Shown: one piece after another, positions 9,141 through 19,083 of the stretch
Position numbering within the stretch: position 1 is the stretch's first letter
Layout of the letters: each line of letters opens with the position of its first letter
Source: Stenotrophomonas maltophilia
GTDB lineage: Bacteria > Pseudomonadota > Gammaproteobacteria > Xanthomonadales > Xanthomonadaceae
Assembly: GCF_006970445.1 (NCBI RefSeq)
Contig: NZ_CP033877.1
Location: 3,728,750 to 3,792,749, forward strand
Reading direction: 5' to 3'
Length of the DNA stretch: 64,000 bases
The notes under the pieces: generated by a model
What the model was told of the DNA's origin: nothing
The model's input: only the letters and a program-made list of their open reading frames with translations
Database searches by the model: none
Position numbers and translations under genes: made by a program

Positions 9141-12100
9141 ATGACCCTGTCCGATCCGCGCCGCGCCCTGCTTCCGCTCGCCCTGGCCCTGGCCTGTGCG
9201 ACCACTGCGATGCCGGTGCTGGCGCAGGGGCTGCAGACCTCGTTCGAACCGGGCGAACCTGCCCCGACGCAGACCGCGGGCGCGCTGCAGGTCACGATCG
9301 GCAATGGACCGGCCGCGCCCTACACCGCCAAGCGCAACGCCGGCTACAGCGGCCTGCATGCGCTGCGCTACAGCAGCGAGGGCGGCAGCGCGCGGCGCGA
9401 ACTGTTCAAGGCCGACCTGCCCATCGAGGCTGATACCACGCTGTCGTGGCTGGTGCTGCCGGAGATCGTCGGCAAGGACACTGTCGCCTCGACCTATGCA
9501 TCGCTGGACCTGCTGCTGGACGATGGCAGCCGCGTTTCGGCCGGTGCGGCGCGCGACCAGCATGGGGTGGCAATCGGCGCGCGCGCGCAGGGCGAGTCGA
9601 AGACGCTGTACCCGCAGCAGTGGGCGCGCAAGGCAGTGCGGCTGGGCGACGTGCCGGCGCTGAAGGGCCGCCGCGTGGTGGCGATCGAGCTGGAGGTGGC
9701 CAGCGCCGAGGGCGCGCCGGTCTCCGGCTGGATCGATGACGTGCACCTGGACACGGTGCCAAGGCAGCAGCCGCAGCGCGTCTCGGACTGGGTGCTGACC
9801 ACCCGCGGCACCCAGGCCAACGGCACCTTCTCGCGCGGCAACAATTTCCCGGCCACGGCGGTGCCGCACGGGTTCAACTTCTGGACCCCGGTGACCGATG
9901 CCGGCGCACTGAACTGGCTGTACCGCTGGAACGAGCAGAACGATGCGCAGAACCGTCCGCAGCTGCAGGCGCTTGCGCTGAGCCACCAGCCCAGCCCGTG
10001 GATGGGCGATCGCCAGACCTTCCAGGTGATGCCCTCGTCCAGCCGTGGCGCGCCGGACGCCGACCGCCGCAAGCGTGCGCTGTCGTTCGACGGCAGCCAT
10101 GAAAGCGCGCGCCCGTATCGCTACGACGTGCGCTTCGACAACGGCATCGCTGCCGCCATCGCACCGACCGATCATGCCGCACTGTTCCGCTTCGACTTCC
10201 CCGAAGACGGTGACGCCAACCTGCTGTTCGACAACGTCGATGCGCGTGGCGGCCTGACCCTGGACGCCACCACGCAGACGCTGTCCGGCTACACGGATAC
10301 GCGCAGCGGCCTGTCCAACGGCGCCAGCCGCATGTACGTGGTGGCCAGCTTCGACAAGCCCTGGCGCAGCAGCGGCCGCCTCGACACCGGCCGCCCGACC
10401 GGCTACATCAAGTTCGACGCCGGCAGCGACCGGCGGGTGACGATGCGCATCGCCACCTCGCTGATCTCGGTGGAGCAGGCGCGGCACAACCTGGCACTGG
10501 AGATCGCCGCCACCGATACGCTGGAGAGCGTGGCCGGCCGCGCGCAGGATGCATGGGACGCGCGCCTGGCCCGCTTCGACATCGGCGATGCCAGCGACGA
10601 CCAGAAGACCACGCTGTACTCCAGCCTGTACCGGCTGTACCTGTACCCCAATTCCGGCCACGAGAACGCGGGCAGCGCGGCCGCGCCGGACTGGCGCTAC
10701 GCCAACCAGGCCAGCGCCAGTGATGACAACACCGAGGGCAGCGCGAAGCGCAGCTTCACTGGCGTGCGCGATGGCAAGGTGTTCGTCAACAACGGCTTCT
10801 GGGACACTTTCCGCACCACCTGGCCGGCCTACGCACTGTTCACGCCCGACGATGCCGGGCAGATGGTGCAGGGCTTCATCGAGCAGTACCGCGCCGGTGG
10901 CTGGATCGCGCGCTGGTCGTCGCCGGGTTACGCCGACCTGATGGTCGGTACCAGCTCGGACGTGGCTTTCGCCGATGCGTGGCTGAAGGGCATCGGCGGC
11001 TTCGATCCGGCCGAGGCCTACGCCGCCGCGCTGAAGAACGCGACCGTGGTCCCGCCCGACCGCCATGTCGGCCGCAAGGGCATGGACCGTTCGACCTTCC
11101 GTGGCTACGCCAGCGCGGACGTGCACGAGGGCATGTCGTGGACGATGGAAGGCGCACTCAATGATTTCGGCATCGCCAACATGGCCGATGCGCTGGCCAA
11201 GCGCGCGACCACGCCGGCCGCACGCGAGCGCTACAGCACCGAGGCCGAGTACTTCCGCTATCGCGCCGCCAGCTACACGACGATGTTCGATCCGGCCGCC
11301 GGCTTCTTCCAGGGCCGCAATGCCGATGGCCACTGGCGCGTGGACGCCAAGGACTACGACCCGCGCGTGTGGGGCCACGACTACACCGAATCCAATGGCT
11401 GGACCTTCGCCTTCACCGCCGCCCACGATGGCGAAGGCCTGGCCGCGCTGTACGGTGGCCGCGACAAGCTGGCGGCGAAGCTGGATGCCTTCTTCGCCAC
11501 GCCGGAAACCGCGGACCCGGCACTGGCCGGCTCCTATGGCGGCACCATCCACGAGATGACCGAAGCGCGCGACGTGCGCATGGGCATGTACGCGCACAGC
11601 AACCAGCCGGCGCACCACATCCCGTGGATGTACTTGTACGCCGGGCAGCCGTGGAAGACCCAGCAGCACGTGCGCGAGATCCTGTCGCGACTGTACGTCG
11701 GCAGCGAGATCGGCCAGGGTTATCCAGGCGACGAGGACAACGGCGAGACCTCGGCGTGGTACGTATTGGCCTCGCTGGGCCTGTATCCGCTGCGCATGGG
11801 CGCGCCGGAGTACGTGATCGGTTCGCCGGCCTTCCAGCACGCGCGGGTGGAACTGCAGGGCGGCGCGGTGCTGACCGTGAACGCGGCCAACAATTCGCGC
11901 GAGAACGTGTACGTGCAATCGCTGAAGATCAACGGCACGCCCTGGACGAAGACCTGGGTGCCGCACGACCTGATCGCCAAGGGTGCGACGCTGGACTTCG
12001 TGATGGGCCCGCAGCCGTCGCGCTGGGGCAGCGGCGTGGATGATGTACCGCGCTCGTTGACCGCCCGTGGCCAGCGACCTCAGCTGCTGCACGACCTGCT

Positions 12101-12485
12101 CGGCAGCGGCGCGAAGGCAACACTGGCCGATGGCCGTGCCCTGCCAGCGCTGGTCGATGACGATGCGGCCACTACCGTGGGCCTGGGCGGCGGCGCGACC
12201 ATCGCGCTGACCGGCCTGAGCGACGGCGCGCCGACGATGTACACGCTCACCAGCGGTGACGGCCGCATCCAGGGTGGCGAATGGACGCTGGAAGCACGCA
12301 ACGGCGATGGCCGCTGGGTCGTGCTCGACCAGCGCAGCGGCGAAGCCTTCGAGTCTGCCCGCCAGACCCGACCGTTCCGCATCGCCAGGCCAGGCCACTA
12401 CGGCGAGTACCGGCTGCGCCTGACTGCCCCGGGCCGGCTGCCGCTGGCGGAGATCGAACTGTTGGCGCCCAGCGCCGTACAATGA
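9141..12485 (+). CDS. GH92 family alpha-mannosidase, secreted
   Basis: A 1114-residue exported glycoside hydrolase, probably a calcium-dependent exo-acting alpha-1,2-mannosidase as in GH92. A Sec signal peptide (cleavage after MPVLAQ) is followed by a jelly-roll region and the GH92 catalytic domain. Hallmarks in order: WDTFRTTWP near residue 553, GHDYTESNGWTF near 743, a HIPWMYLYAGQPWKTQ block near 830, and GDEDNGETSAWYV near 864. About 150 residues after the GH92 core form an extra C-terminal beta-type domain. The ATG at 9141 has a good upstream GGGAGA. Its stop overlaps the next ATG (ATGA), so a mannosidase and a metallopeptidase are co-translated. Confidence 0.93.
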   Translation: MTLSDPRRALLPLALALACATTAMPVLAQGLQTSFEPGEPAPTQTAGALQVTIGNGPAAPYTAKRNAGYSGLHALRYSSEGGSARRELFKADLPIEADTTLSWLVLPEIVGKDTVASTYASLDLLLDDGSRVSAGAARDQHGVAIGARAQGESKTLYPQQWARKAVRLGDVPALKGRRVVAIELEVASAEGAPVSGWIDDVHLDTVPRQQPQRVSDWVLTTRGTQANGTFSRGNNFPATAVPHGFNFWTPVTDAGALNWLYRWNEQNDAQNRPQLQALALSHQPSPWMGDRQTFQVMPSSSRGAPDADRRKRALSFDGSHESARPYRYDVRFDNGIAAAIAPTDHAALFRFDFPEDGDANLLFDNVDARGGLTLDATTQTLSGYTDTRSGLSNGASRMYVVASFDKPWRSSGRLDTGRPTGYIKFDAGSDRRVTMRIATSLISVEQARHNLALEIAATDTLESVAGRAQDAWDARLARFDIGDASDDQKTTLYSSLYRLYLYPNSGHENAGSAAAPDWRYANQASASDDNTEGSAKRSFTGVRDGKVFVNNGFWDTFRTTWPAYALFTPDDAGQMVQGFIEQYRAGGWIARWSSPGYADLMVGTSSDVAFADAWLKGIGGFDPAEAYAAALKNATVVPPDRHVGRKGMDRSTFRGYASADVHEGMSWTMEGALNDFGIANMADALAKRATTPAARERYSTEAEYFRYRAASYTTMFDPAAGFFQGRNADGHWRVDAKDYDPRVWGHDYTESNGWTFAFTAAHDGEGLAALYGGRDKLAAKLDAFFATPETADPALAGSYGGTIHEMTEARDVRMGMYAHSNQPAHHIPWMYLYAGQPWKTQQHVREILSRLYVGSEIGQGYPGDEDNGETSAWYVLASLGLYPLRMGAPEYVIGSPAFQHARVELQGGAVLTVNAANNSRENVYVQSLKINGTPWTKTWVPHDLIAKGATLDFVMGPQPSRWGSGVDDVPRSLTARGQRPQLLHDLLGSGAKATLADGRALPALVDDDAATTVGLGGGATIALTGLSDGAPTMYTLTSGDGRIQGGEWTLEARNGDGRWVVLDQRSGEAFESARQTRPFRIARPGHYGEYRLRLTAPGRLPLAEIELLAPSAVQ

Positions 12486-13225
12486 GCCCTATGCGCTACC
12501 GTCTGTTGCCTCTGGCCCTTGTTGCCCTTTCCTTCTCCAGCTTCGGCCAGACCCAGGCCTTTGATGCGCAGCTGACCCGCGACGGCGTGACGCTGAACTA
12601 CCAGGACGCCCGTGGCGCCCTGGCCGCGCCGCAGCGCAAGCGGGTGATCGATACGTTCTACTTCGCCTACCTGCGCGAACGTGCGGACTTCCACCCGGCC
12701 GCGCCGTCGATGGTGCGCATCGTGATCGATCCGGCCTACACCGGCATCGCCTTCGTCGGTGACAAGGACCAGGCGGCAACGATCACCATCAACCCGGGCT
12801 GGTTGGCGCAGCACCCGAACGACATCGACCTGGTCACCCATGAGGCCATGCACATCGTGCAGGGCTATCCGGGCTACGGCGACGCGCGGGTGCCGGGCTG
12901 GCTGGTGGAAGGCATCGCCGACTACGCACGCGACCGCTACGGCATGGACAATGCCGCCGCGGGCTGGGCACTGCCGGGCAAGGTCGAGAAGGGGCAGAAC
13001 TTCGACAGCGGCTACCGGGTCACCGGTGCGTTCCTGAAATGGGCCGACGCCGAACACCCGGGCCTGGTGCTGGCACTGGACAAGGCCCTGCGCGACGGCC
13101 GCTATGCACCGGCGCTGTGGCAGAAGCACACCGGCAAGGCACTGCCTGCGCTGTGGGCGCAGTACGCCAAGCCACGTTCGGATGCACCGCCGCCAGCCCC
13201 TGCACGCCGCGGCAAACGGCACTGA
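12482..13225 (+). CDS. Secreted basic secretory protein (BSP)-type zinc metallopeptidase
   Basis: A 247-residue exported protein with a signal peptide (cleavage near TQA-FD). The zinc motif HEAMHIVQGYPGY begins near residue 120, followed by PGWLVEGIADYARDRYG, the extended zinc and Glu region typical of the BSP family (PF04450), which also occurs in plants. The start overlaps the mannosidase stop by 4 bp; a second ATG at 12491 could also serve. The pairing suggests joint attack on mannosylated glycoproteins, which is an inference. Confidence 0.82.
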   Translation: MSPMRYRLLPLALVALSFSSFGQTQAFDAQLTRDGVTLNYQDARGALAAPQRKRVIDTFYFAYLRERADFHPAAPSMVRIVIDPAYTGIAFVGDKDQAATITINPGWLAQHPNDIDLVTHEAMHIVQGYPGYGDARVPGWLVEGIADYARDRYGMDNAAAGWALPGKVEKGQNFDSGYRVTGAFLKWADAEHPGLVLALDKALRDGRYAPALWQKHTGKALPALWAQYAKPRSDAPPPAPARRGKRH

Positions 13226-13244
13226 CACCTACGCACCACACGTT

Positions 13245-13267
13245 TGCCGGGCATTGCCCGACGCTAC
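13245..13267. repeat. SMAG-like palindrome monomer
   Basis: A single palindrome TGCCGGGCATTGCCCGACG ending in CTAC, i.e. GTAG-headed when read on the minus strand. It lies 20 bp after the metallopeptidase stop and may stabilise or terminate its mRNA. Confidence 0.65.
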
Positions 13268-13502
13268 CGCATCGCCGCCTCAGCGCGACTGCACGAAACC
13301 GGCGTACAGCGCGAACAGTTGCTGGAAATATCGCCGCGTCACTCGATTACGCATGACAGCCTCACCCATGGAAAGTTGGTCGGGCCCAGGGTGGGAAGGC
13401 CGGTCCGGTCCCTTCCCACGGCCGGGCCGCGTGGGCGTATTGGGCCGCAGCGGCGTTGCAGGGAAATGACCGGGTTGCGTAGCGCGTATGGCACAGACCG
13501 GG

Positions 13503-13577
13503 GTAGAGCCGGCCGCTGGCCGGCAACCCCAATGATGTCCAGGTACACGACGGCAGCCGGCCAGCGGCCGGCTCTAC
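13503..13577. repeat. SMAG repeat dimer
   Basis: GTAGAGCCGGCCGCTGGCCG at the left and its inverted copy ending GGCTCTAC at the right, about 30 bp apart. It sits in the 424-bp gap between the convergent metallopeptidase and maeB genes. Apart from the two SMAG units and a terminator hairpin I see nothing else in that gap. Confidence 0.88.
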
Positions 13578-13592
13578 CCGTTTCCGCTGTGC

Positions 13593-13621
13593 GGAAACAG
13601 AAACGCGCCCCTTGGGGCGCG
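13593..13621 (-). terminator. Probable terminator of maeB
   Basis: A perfect 8-bp palindrome CGCGCCCC/GGGGCGCG at 13604-13621 is followed, on the minus strand, by TTTCTGTTTCC. It lies 29 bp past the maeB stop. The T-run is interrupted, so strength is uncertain. Confidence 0.6.
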
Positions 13622-13649
13622 CTTCTGCAGCTCGAATCGGAAAGAAGGC

Positions 13650-15941
13650 TTATGCCTTCTTTTCCGCTTCCAGCTGCTTCCTGATCTGCGCATCGACCGC
13701 CGCAATCGCGGTCATGTTCAGGATCCGGCGCGAGGTCGCGCTGGTGGTCAGGATGTGCACCGGCTTGTTCACGCCCATCAGGATCGGACCGATCGCCACA
13801 CCGTCGGTGAACACACGCACCAGGTTGTAGGCGATGTTGGCCGCTTCCAGGTTCGGCAGCACGAACAGGTTGGCGCGGCCCTGCAGGGTCGAGCCCGGCA
13901 GCAGCTTCTGGCGCAGCGCTTCATCCCACGCGGTGTCGCCCTGCATTTCGCCGTCCACGTTCAGACGCGGGTTGCGCTTGAGCAGCAGCTCACGCACCTG
14001 GCGCATCTTCAGCGCGTCCTTCGAATCATGGCTGCCGAAGTTGGAGTGCGACAGCAGCGCCACCTTCGGCTCGATGCCGAACAGCTTCATGCGGTAGGCC
14101 GCCTGCAGGGTCGCTTCGCACAGCTGCTCGGCGGTCGGGTCTTCCTGCACGTGGGTGTCCACGAAGAAGAACACGCCCTGCTGGTTGATCACGCCGGTCA
14201 TCGCCGAGGTCGAGGTGACCTTCGGCTCCAGCGGCAGCACGCTGCGCACGTAGCCCAGCTTCTTGTGGAAGCGGCCGACGATGCCGGTCAGCATCGCATC
14301 GGCTTCGCCACGGGCGACCATCACTGCCGCGATCAGGGTCGGGCGCGAACGCATCAGGTTCTTCGCCGCGGCCACGGTCACGCCACGACGGCCGGTCAGG
14401 CCGTGGTAGTACTGCCAGTATTCGTTGAAGCGCGGGTCGTCGTTGATGTTGGTGACTTCAACGTTCTCGCCGATCTTCAGGCGCAGGCCGAGGCGCTCGA
14501 TGCGCGACTCGATCACTTCCGGGCGGCCGATCAGGATCGGGTGCGCCAGGCCGTCATCGACCACGTTCTGCACTGCCTGCAGCACCACTTCCTCTTCGCC
14601 TTCGGCGTACACCACGCGCTGCTTGTCGCTGCGCGCGCGGTCGTAGACCGGCTTCATCATCAGGCTGGTGCGGTAGACGAACTGGGCCAGCTTGTCGCGG
14701 TAGGCGCCCATGTCCTCGATCGGGCGCGAGGCCACGCCCGAGTCCATCGCGGCCTGGGCCACGGCGGCCGACAGCTCCACCAGCAGGCGGCGGTCGAACG
14801 GACGCGGGATCAGGTATTCACGGCCGAAGCTCGGGGTGTCGCCGCCATAGGCCGAGCCCATGTCGGTGGCGGCGCGGCGGGCCAGTGCAGCGATCGCACG
14901 CACGCAGGCGATCTTCATTTCCTCGTTGATCGCGGTGGCGCCCACGTCCAGCGCACCACGGAACAGGTACGGGAAGCACAGCACGTTGTTGACCTGGTTC
15001 GGGTAGTCCGAACGGCCGGTGCCGATGATCGCGTCCGGACGGGCGGCGCGCGCCAGTTCCGGCATGATTTCCGGGGTCGGGTTGGCCAGCGCGAAGATCA
15101 CCGGATCCGGCGCCATGGTCTTGACCATGTCGGCAGTCAGGATGCCCGGCGCCGACAGGCCCAGGAAGATGTCCGCGCCGTCGACGATCTCGGCCAGGGT
15201 GCGCTTGTCGGTGTCGCGCGCATAGCGCTGCTTTTCCGGGTCCAGGTCGGTACGACCGGTGTGGATCACGCCCTCGCGGTCGAAGGCCAGGATGTTCTCC
15301 GGCTTCAGGCCCAGCTGCACCAGCATGTTCACGCAGGAAATGCCGGCCGCGCCCATGCCCGTGGTCGCCAGCTTCACTTCCTCGATCTTCTTGCCGGTGA
15401 TCGCCATCGCGTTGAGCACGGCCGCGCCGACGATGATCGCCGTGCCGTGCTGGTCGTCATGGAACACCGGGATCTTCATGCGCTCGCGCAGCTTGCGCTC
15501 GACCACGAAGCATTCCGGCGCCTTGATGTCTTCCAGGTTGATGCCGCCGAAGGTCGGCTCCAGCGAGGCGATGATGTCGACCAGCTTGTCCGGGTCGGTC
15601 TCATCGACTTCGATGTCGAACACATCGATGCCGGCGAACTTCTGGAACAGCACGCCCTTGCCTTCCATCACCGGCTTGCCGGCCAATGCGCCGATGTTGC
15701 CCAGGCCCAGCACGGCGGTGCCGTTGGAGATCACCGCCACCAGGTTGCCGCGGGCGGTCAGCTCGCTGGCCTGCTGCGGGTCGGCCTTGATCGCTTCACA
15801 GGCGTACGCCACGCCCGGCGAATACGCCAGCGACAGGTCGCGCTGGGTCAGCATGGGCTTGGTAGCGGAAACCTTGATCTTTCCCGGCGGGGACATCCGG
15901 TGGTAATCGAGGGCGGCCTGTTTGAAATCTTCGTTGGACAT
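13650..15941 (-). CDS. maeB: NADP-dependent malic enzyme with phosphotransacetylase-like domain
   Basis: A 763-residue hybrid malic enzyme converting malate to pyruvate and CO2. Residues 1 to about 430 hold the malic and NAD-binding domains ([15 protein letters not shown], a Rossmann [10 protein letters not shown], and [19 protein letters not shown]). Residues 430-763 are the phosphate acetyltransferase-like domain, which in this family is usually regulatory. Full length agrees with E. coli MaeB (759). It is on the same strand as, and 230 bp downstream of, dctA, so import of C4-dicarboxylates and their conversion to pyruvate are neighbours. Confidence 0.96.
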   Translation of the reverse strand: MSNEDFKQAALDYHRMSPPGKIKVSATKPMLTQRDLSLAYSPGVAYACEAIKADPQQASELTARGNLVAVISNGTAVLGLGNIGALAGKPVMEGKGVLFQKFAGIDVFDIEVDETDPDKLVDIIASLEPTFGGINLEDIKAPECFVVERKLRERMKIPVFHDDQHGTAIIVGAAVLNAMAITGKKIEEVKLATTGMGAAGISCVNMLVQLGLKPENILAFDREGVIHTGRTDLDPEKQRYARDTDKRTLAEIVDGADIFLGLSAPGILTADMVKTMAPDPVIFALANPTPEIMPELARAARPDAIIGTGRSDYPNQVNNVLCFPYLFRGALDVGATAINEEMKIACVRAIAALARRAATDMGSAYGGDTPSFGREYLIPRPFDRRLLVELSAAVAQAAMDSGVASRPIEDMGAYRDKLAQFVYRTSLMMKPVYDRARSDKQRVVYAEGEEEVVLQAVQNVVDDGLAHPILIGRPEVIESRIERLGLRLKIGENVEVTNINDDPRFNEYWQYYHGLTGRRGVTVAAAKNLMRSRPTLIAAVMVARGEADAMLTGIVGRFHKKLGYVRSVLPLEPKVTSTSAMTGVINQQGVFFFVDTHVQEDPTAEQLCEATLQAAYRMKLFGIEPKVALLSHSNFGSHDSKDALKMRQVRELLLKRNPRLNVDGEMQGDTAWDEALRQKLLPGSTLQGRANLFVLPNLEAANIAYNLVRVFTDGVAIGPILMGVNKPVHILTTSATSRRILNMTAIAAVDAQIRKQLEAEKKA

Positions 15942-16120
15942 CGATGTGGGTTACATGAATGGGCAGAAGGGACAGGGGATGATACCCCCGTTGGAGCGTC
16001 TGGACCTGTCGCTATCCTGTCGCAGGCATGCTGCGACCGCACAATTCCGTGCCGTATGCGACGGTACCGCGACACCAGCTTCGGCGCTGCCCATGACAGC
16101 CATGGGACGCCCTGAAACGC

Positions 16121-16155
16121 CGCGGGGCCGTACCACTGTCGTGACCGGCCCCGCG
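16121..16155 (-). terminator. Possible terminator of dctA
   Basis: A 10-bp perfect stem CGCGGGGCCG / CGGCCCCGCG with a 15-nt loop lies just past the dctA stop, before maeB. On the minus strand it is followed by GCGTTTC, a weak T-run, so it could be an attenuator rather than a full stop. Confidence 0.5.
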
Positions 16156-16171
16156 GTACCACACACCTGGA

Positions 16172-17515
16172 TCAGCCCTTGGCCGGCAGTGCCTCGGGCA
16201 GCGCATCGACCGGCGGCGGCAGTTCGCTTTCGCGGCCATCCAGCGCCAGCTTCAGGCGGTTGCGGTCCAGCGCGCCTTCCCAGCGCGAGACCACCACGGT
16301 GGCCACGGCATTGCCGATGAAGTTGGTCAGCGAGCGGCACTCGCTCATGAAGCGGTCCACGCCCAGGATCAGCGCCATGCCGGCCACCGGCACTTCCGGC
16401 ACCACCGCCAGGGTGGCGGCCAGGGTGATGAAGCCGGCACCGGTGACGCCGGCCGCGCCCTTGGAGCTGAGCATGGCGACCAGCAGCAGGGCGATCTGGT
16501 GGCCCAGGGTCAGTTCGGTGTTGGTGGCCTGGGCGATGAACAGCGCCGCCAGGGTCATGTAGATGTTGGTGCCGTCCAGGTTGAACGAGTAGCCGGTCGG
16601 GACCACCAGGCCCACCACCGACTTGCTGCAACCGGCACGCTCCATCTTCTCCATCAGCGACGGCAGTGCCGACTCCGACGAGGAGGTGCCCAGCACCAAA
16701 AGCAGTTCGGCCTTCAGGTAGCGCGCCAGCTTGAAGACCGAGAAGCCGCACAGGCGGCAGACCACACCGAGGATCACCGCCACGAACAGGAAGGCGGTGA
16801 GGTAGAACGAGCCGACCAGCCAGGCCAGGTTGATCAGTGAACCAACGCCGTACTTGCCGATGGTGAAGGCGATCGCACCAAAGGCGCCGATCGGGGCGGC
16901 CTTCATCAGGATGTGCACCAGCTTGAACACCGGGGCGACCAGCGCCTCCAGGAAGTTCAGCACCGGCTTGCCCTTCTCGCCCACCATCGCCAGCGCGATG
17001 CCGAACAGCACGGCCACGAACAGCACCTGCAGGATGTTGCCATCGACGAAGGCGCTGAGCAGCGTCTTCGGAATGATGTCCATCAGGAAGCCGACCAGGG
17101 TCAGGTCGTGCGACTTCTCGACGTAGCTGTGCACCGCGGTCTGGTCCAGCTCGGCCGGGTTGATGTTCATGCCGGCGCCGGGCTGCACCACGTGCGCCAC
17201 GATCATGCCGACGATCAGTGCCAGCGTGGAGAAGAACAGGAAGTACGCCATCGCCTTGGCGAACACCCGGCCCACCGTGCGCAGGTGGGTCATGCTGGCA
17301 ATGCCGGTGACGATGGTCAGGAAGATCACCGGCGCGATGATCATCTTCACCAGGTTGATGAAGGCATCGCCGAGCGGCTTCATCTTCTCGCCGACCAGCG
17401 GCTCGTAATGGCCGAGGATGGCGCCCAGGACGATCGCCACGATCACCTGGAAGTACAGCTGGCGATAGATCGGCAACGGCTTTGCAGGCACCGGTGCTGC
17501 GGTCGGGATGTGCAT
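16172..17515 (-). CDS. dctA: C4-dicarboxylate:cation symporter DctA
   Basis: A 447-residue inner-membrane symporter for succinate, fumarate and malate (DAACS family). Visible signatures are [32 protein letters not shown] (first part of the family block), [13 protein letters not shown] (the serine-rich re-entrant loop HP1) and [14 protein letters not shown] (TM7 ion site). The ATG at 17515 was chosen; about 38 further residues upstream in frame are not family-like. It is divergent from a porin gene across 332 bp, and near a DctB-like sensor kinase. Confidence 0.95.
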   Translation of the reverse strand: MHIPTAAPVPAKPLPIYRQLYFQVIVAIVLGAILGHYEPLVGEKMKPLGDAFINLVKMIIAPVIFLTIVTGIASMTHLRTVGRVFAKAMAYFLFFSTLALIVGMIVAHVVQPGAGMNINPAELDQTAVHSYVEKSHDLTLVGFLMDIIPKTLLSAFVDGNILQVLFVAVLFGIALAMVGEKGKPVLNFLEALVAPVFKLVHILMKAAPIGAFGAIAFTIGKYGVGSLINLAWLVGSFYLTAFLFVAVILGVVCRLCGFSVFKLARYLKAELLLVLGTSSSESALPSLMEKMERAGCSKSVVGLVVPTGYSFNLDGTNIYMTLAALFIAQATNTELTLGHQIALLLVAMLSSKGAAGVTGAGFITLAATLAVVPEVPVAGMALILGVDRFMSECRSLTNFIGNAVATVVVSRWEGALDRNRLKLALDGRESELPPPVDALPEALPAKG

Positions 17516-17847
17516 GGCGGACTCCGGAAGGGGCGTTTTCAGGCACGTACGGCCCCGGGACTGCACGGGAACCGTTACCGTGGAAACTGATCGCAGGCCC
17601 TGTGCAGCACGCACAGGGGGTGCGACCAATGGACGCCTTTGTACGCGCCAGGCACGCCGGCGCAGATAACCTATTGGTACTAGCCCCCCGGTTCAGGTGG
17701 CACAGGTGCCTACACTGGCGCCGCACCGCCCGATCCTGGGGAGGCTGGTGGCCCGAGCTGAACGGCTGGGCATGTCTTTGCGAAAGTTCCGGCCCTTGCG
17801 GCCGTTGATGTCCTGTCCACACGCAATCTGAGAGAGCCGCACCCAAC
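17516..17847. promoter_or_regulatory. Divergent dctA / porin control region
   Basis: 332 bp separating the starts of dctA and the OprO/P-type porin. No coding frame is convincing. An AT-richer patch at about 17668-17686 contains CCTATTGGTACTAG, a weak dyad (CTA...TAG) of the kind bound by NarL/LuxR-type regulators. It is a candidate site for the regulator at 22288, but this is only pattern resemblance. Confidence 0.35.
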
Positions 17848-19017
17848 ATGCGCCCGAATCCCACCTTGCTGGCCCTGTCGCTGGCCGCCCTTCCCGCCTT
17901 CGCCTCGGCCGCCGATTTCGACAACTGGCCGACCAAGTACACCTTCGGCGATGGCACCGAGCTGGCGGCCACCGCCAACATCGCCTACGACTACAACGAC
18001 TTCTCCTCGGCCAGTGGCCTTGAGGACGACGATGCCGTGCGCCGCAAGGAATTCGGCGCGACGCTGAAAAAGAAGGGCGTCTACGATGCGATGGTCTACT
18101 ACGACTTCCAGGCCGACACCTGGCTGGACGTGTTCGTGCGCTTCGAGAGCAAGGCCTTCTTCGGCCGTGACGTCGGCCGCTTCCGCTTCGGCTACATGAA
18201 GACCCCGGTCGGCCTGGATGCGAACACCTCTTCGCGTGCCGGCAGCTTCCTGGAAACCTCGCTGCCGGTGCAGGCCTTCTACGAAGGCCGCCGCACCGGT
18301 GTGGAGTGGGTGCTGGAGCGCCCGCAGTACCTGCTGCAGGCCGGCGCCTATGGCGGCAAGGACCTGCAGGGCGACAACCCCGGCACCACCCAGGCCGTGC
18401 GTGCGGTGTGGACGCCGGTGAAGGCACCGGGTGATGTGATCCACCTGGGCCTGGCCTACTCGCAGGAAAACCCGCGTGGCTACAGCGATGGCCGCGACGT
18501 GCACCACGAGGCCAGCGCCCGCCTGCGCGCGCGCCCGGAAGCCGGCCTGACCGACATCCGCTACGTCGATTCCGGTGCGCTGGTCACCGCTGACCAGATC
18601 CGCCGCACCGGCCTGGAAGGCATCTGGATCCGCGGCCCGTTCTCGCTGCAGGCCGAAGCGCTGCGCGCCACGGTCACCCGCCATGACGGCAAACCCGACT
18701 TCACCGGCAGCGGCCAGTACGCGATGGCCAGCTGGGTGCTGACCGGTGAGTCGCGCCCGTACAACGCCGGCGCGGTGGCCAACATCAAGCCGGCGCACAA
18801 CTACGGTGCGGTCGAACTGGTGGCGCGCTACAGCCGCCTGGACCTCGACGATGGCGACATCCTGGGTGGCCGCCAGCACGACCTCACCCTGGGTGCGAAC
18901 TGGTACCTGACCAGCCACTTCAAGTTCCAGGCCAACTACGTGAAGGTCGACGCCAGCCGTCGTGGCGTGCACAGCACGCCGGAGATCTTCGAACTGCGCG
19001 CGCAGATGCACTTCTGA
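17848..19017 (+). CDS. OprO/OprP-type outer-membrane porin (dicarboxylate block)
   Basis: A 389-residue beta-barrel porin. It has a signal peptide ending ASA-ADFDNW, alternating amphipathic strands, and a C-terminal aromatic ending (QMHF) for BAM insertion. It resembles the phosphate-selective porin O/P family (PF07396), e.g. RFGYMKTPVGLDANTSS. Position between dctA and the DctB-like kinase suggests it admits C4-dicarboxylates rather than phosphate. A paralogue lies at 26299 in the citrate block. Substrate is inferred from context. Confidence 0.85.
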   Translation: MRPNPTLLALSLAALPAFASAADFDNWPTKYTFGDGTELAATANIAYDYNDFSSASGLEDDDAVRRKEFGATLKKKGVYDAMVYYDFQADTWLDVFVRFESKAFFGRDVGRFRFGYMKTPVGLDANTSSRAGSFLETSLPVQAFYEGRRTGVEWVLERPQYLLQAGAYGGKDLQGDNPGTTQAVRAVWTPVKAPGDVIHLGLAYSQENPRGYSDGRDVHHEASARLRARPEAGLTDIRYVDSGALVTADQIRRTGLEGIWIRGPFSLQAEALRATVTRHDGKPDFTGSGQYAMASWVLTGESRPYNAGAVANIKPAHNYGAVELVARYSRLDLDDGDILGGRQHDLTLGANWYLTSHFKFQANYVKVDASRRGVHSTPEIFELRAQMHF

Positions 19018-19083
19018 CCCCTTCCACGTCAGACCCCGGCGGGCGTGCACGCCACGCCCGCCGGCCCTGCGTAGACTGCCGCC

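Noticed and set aside
8757..12482. A 1241-codon open frame on the minus strand
   Set aside because: It lies exactly opposite the GH92 mannosidase, is rich in Arg, His, Gln and Ala with no domain, and is the usual antisense shadow in high-GC DNA.
13755..16115. A 786-codon open frame on the plus strand
   Set aside because: Opposite maeB, full of His, Arg and Gln, without recognisable motifs; a shadow of the real gene.
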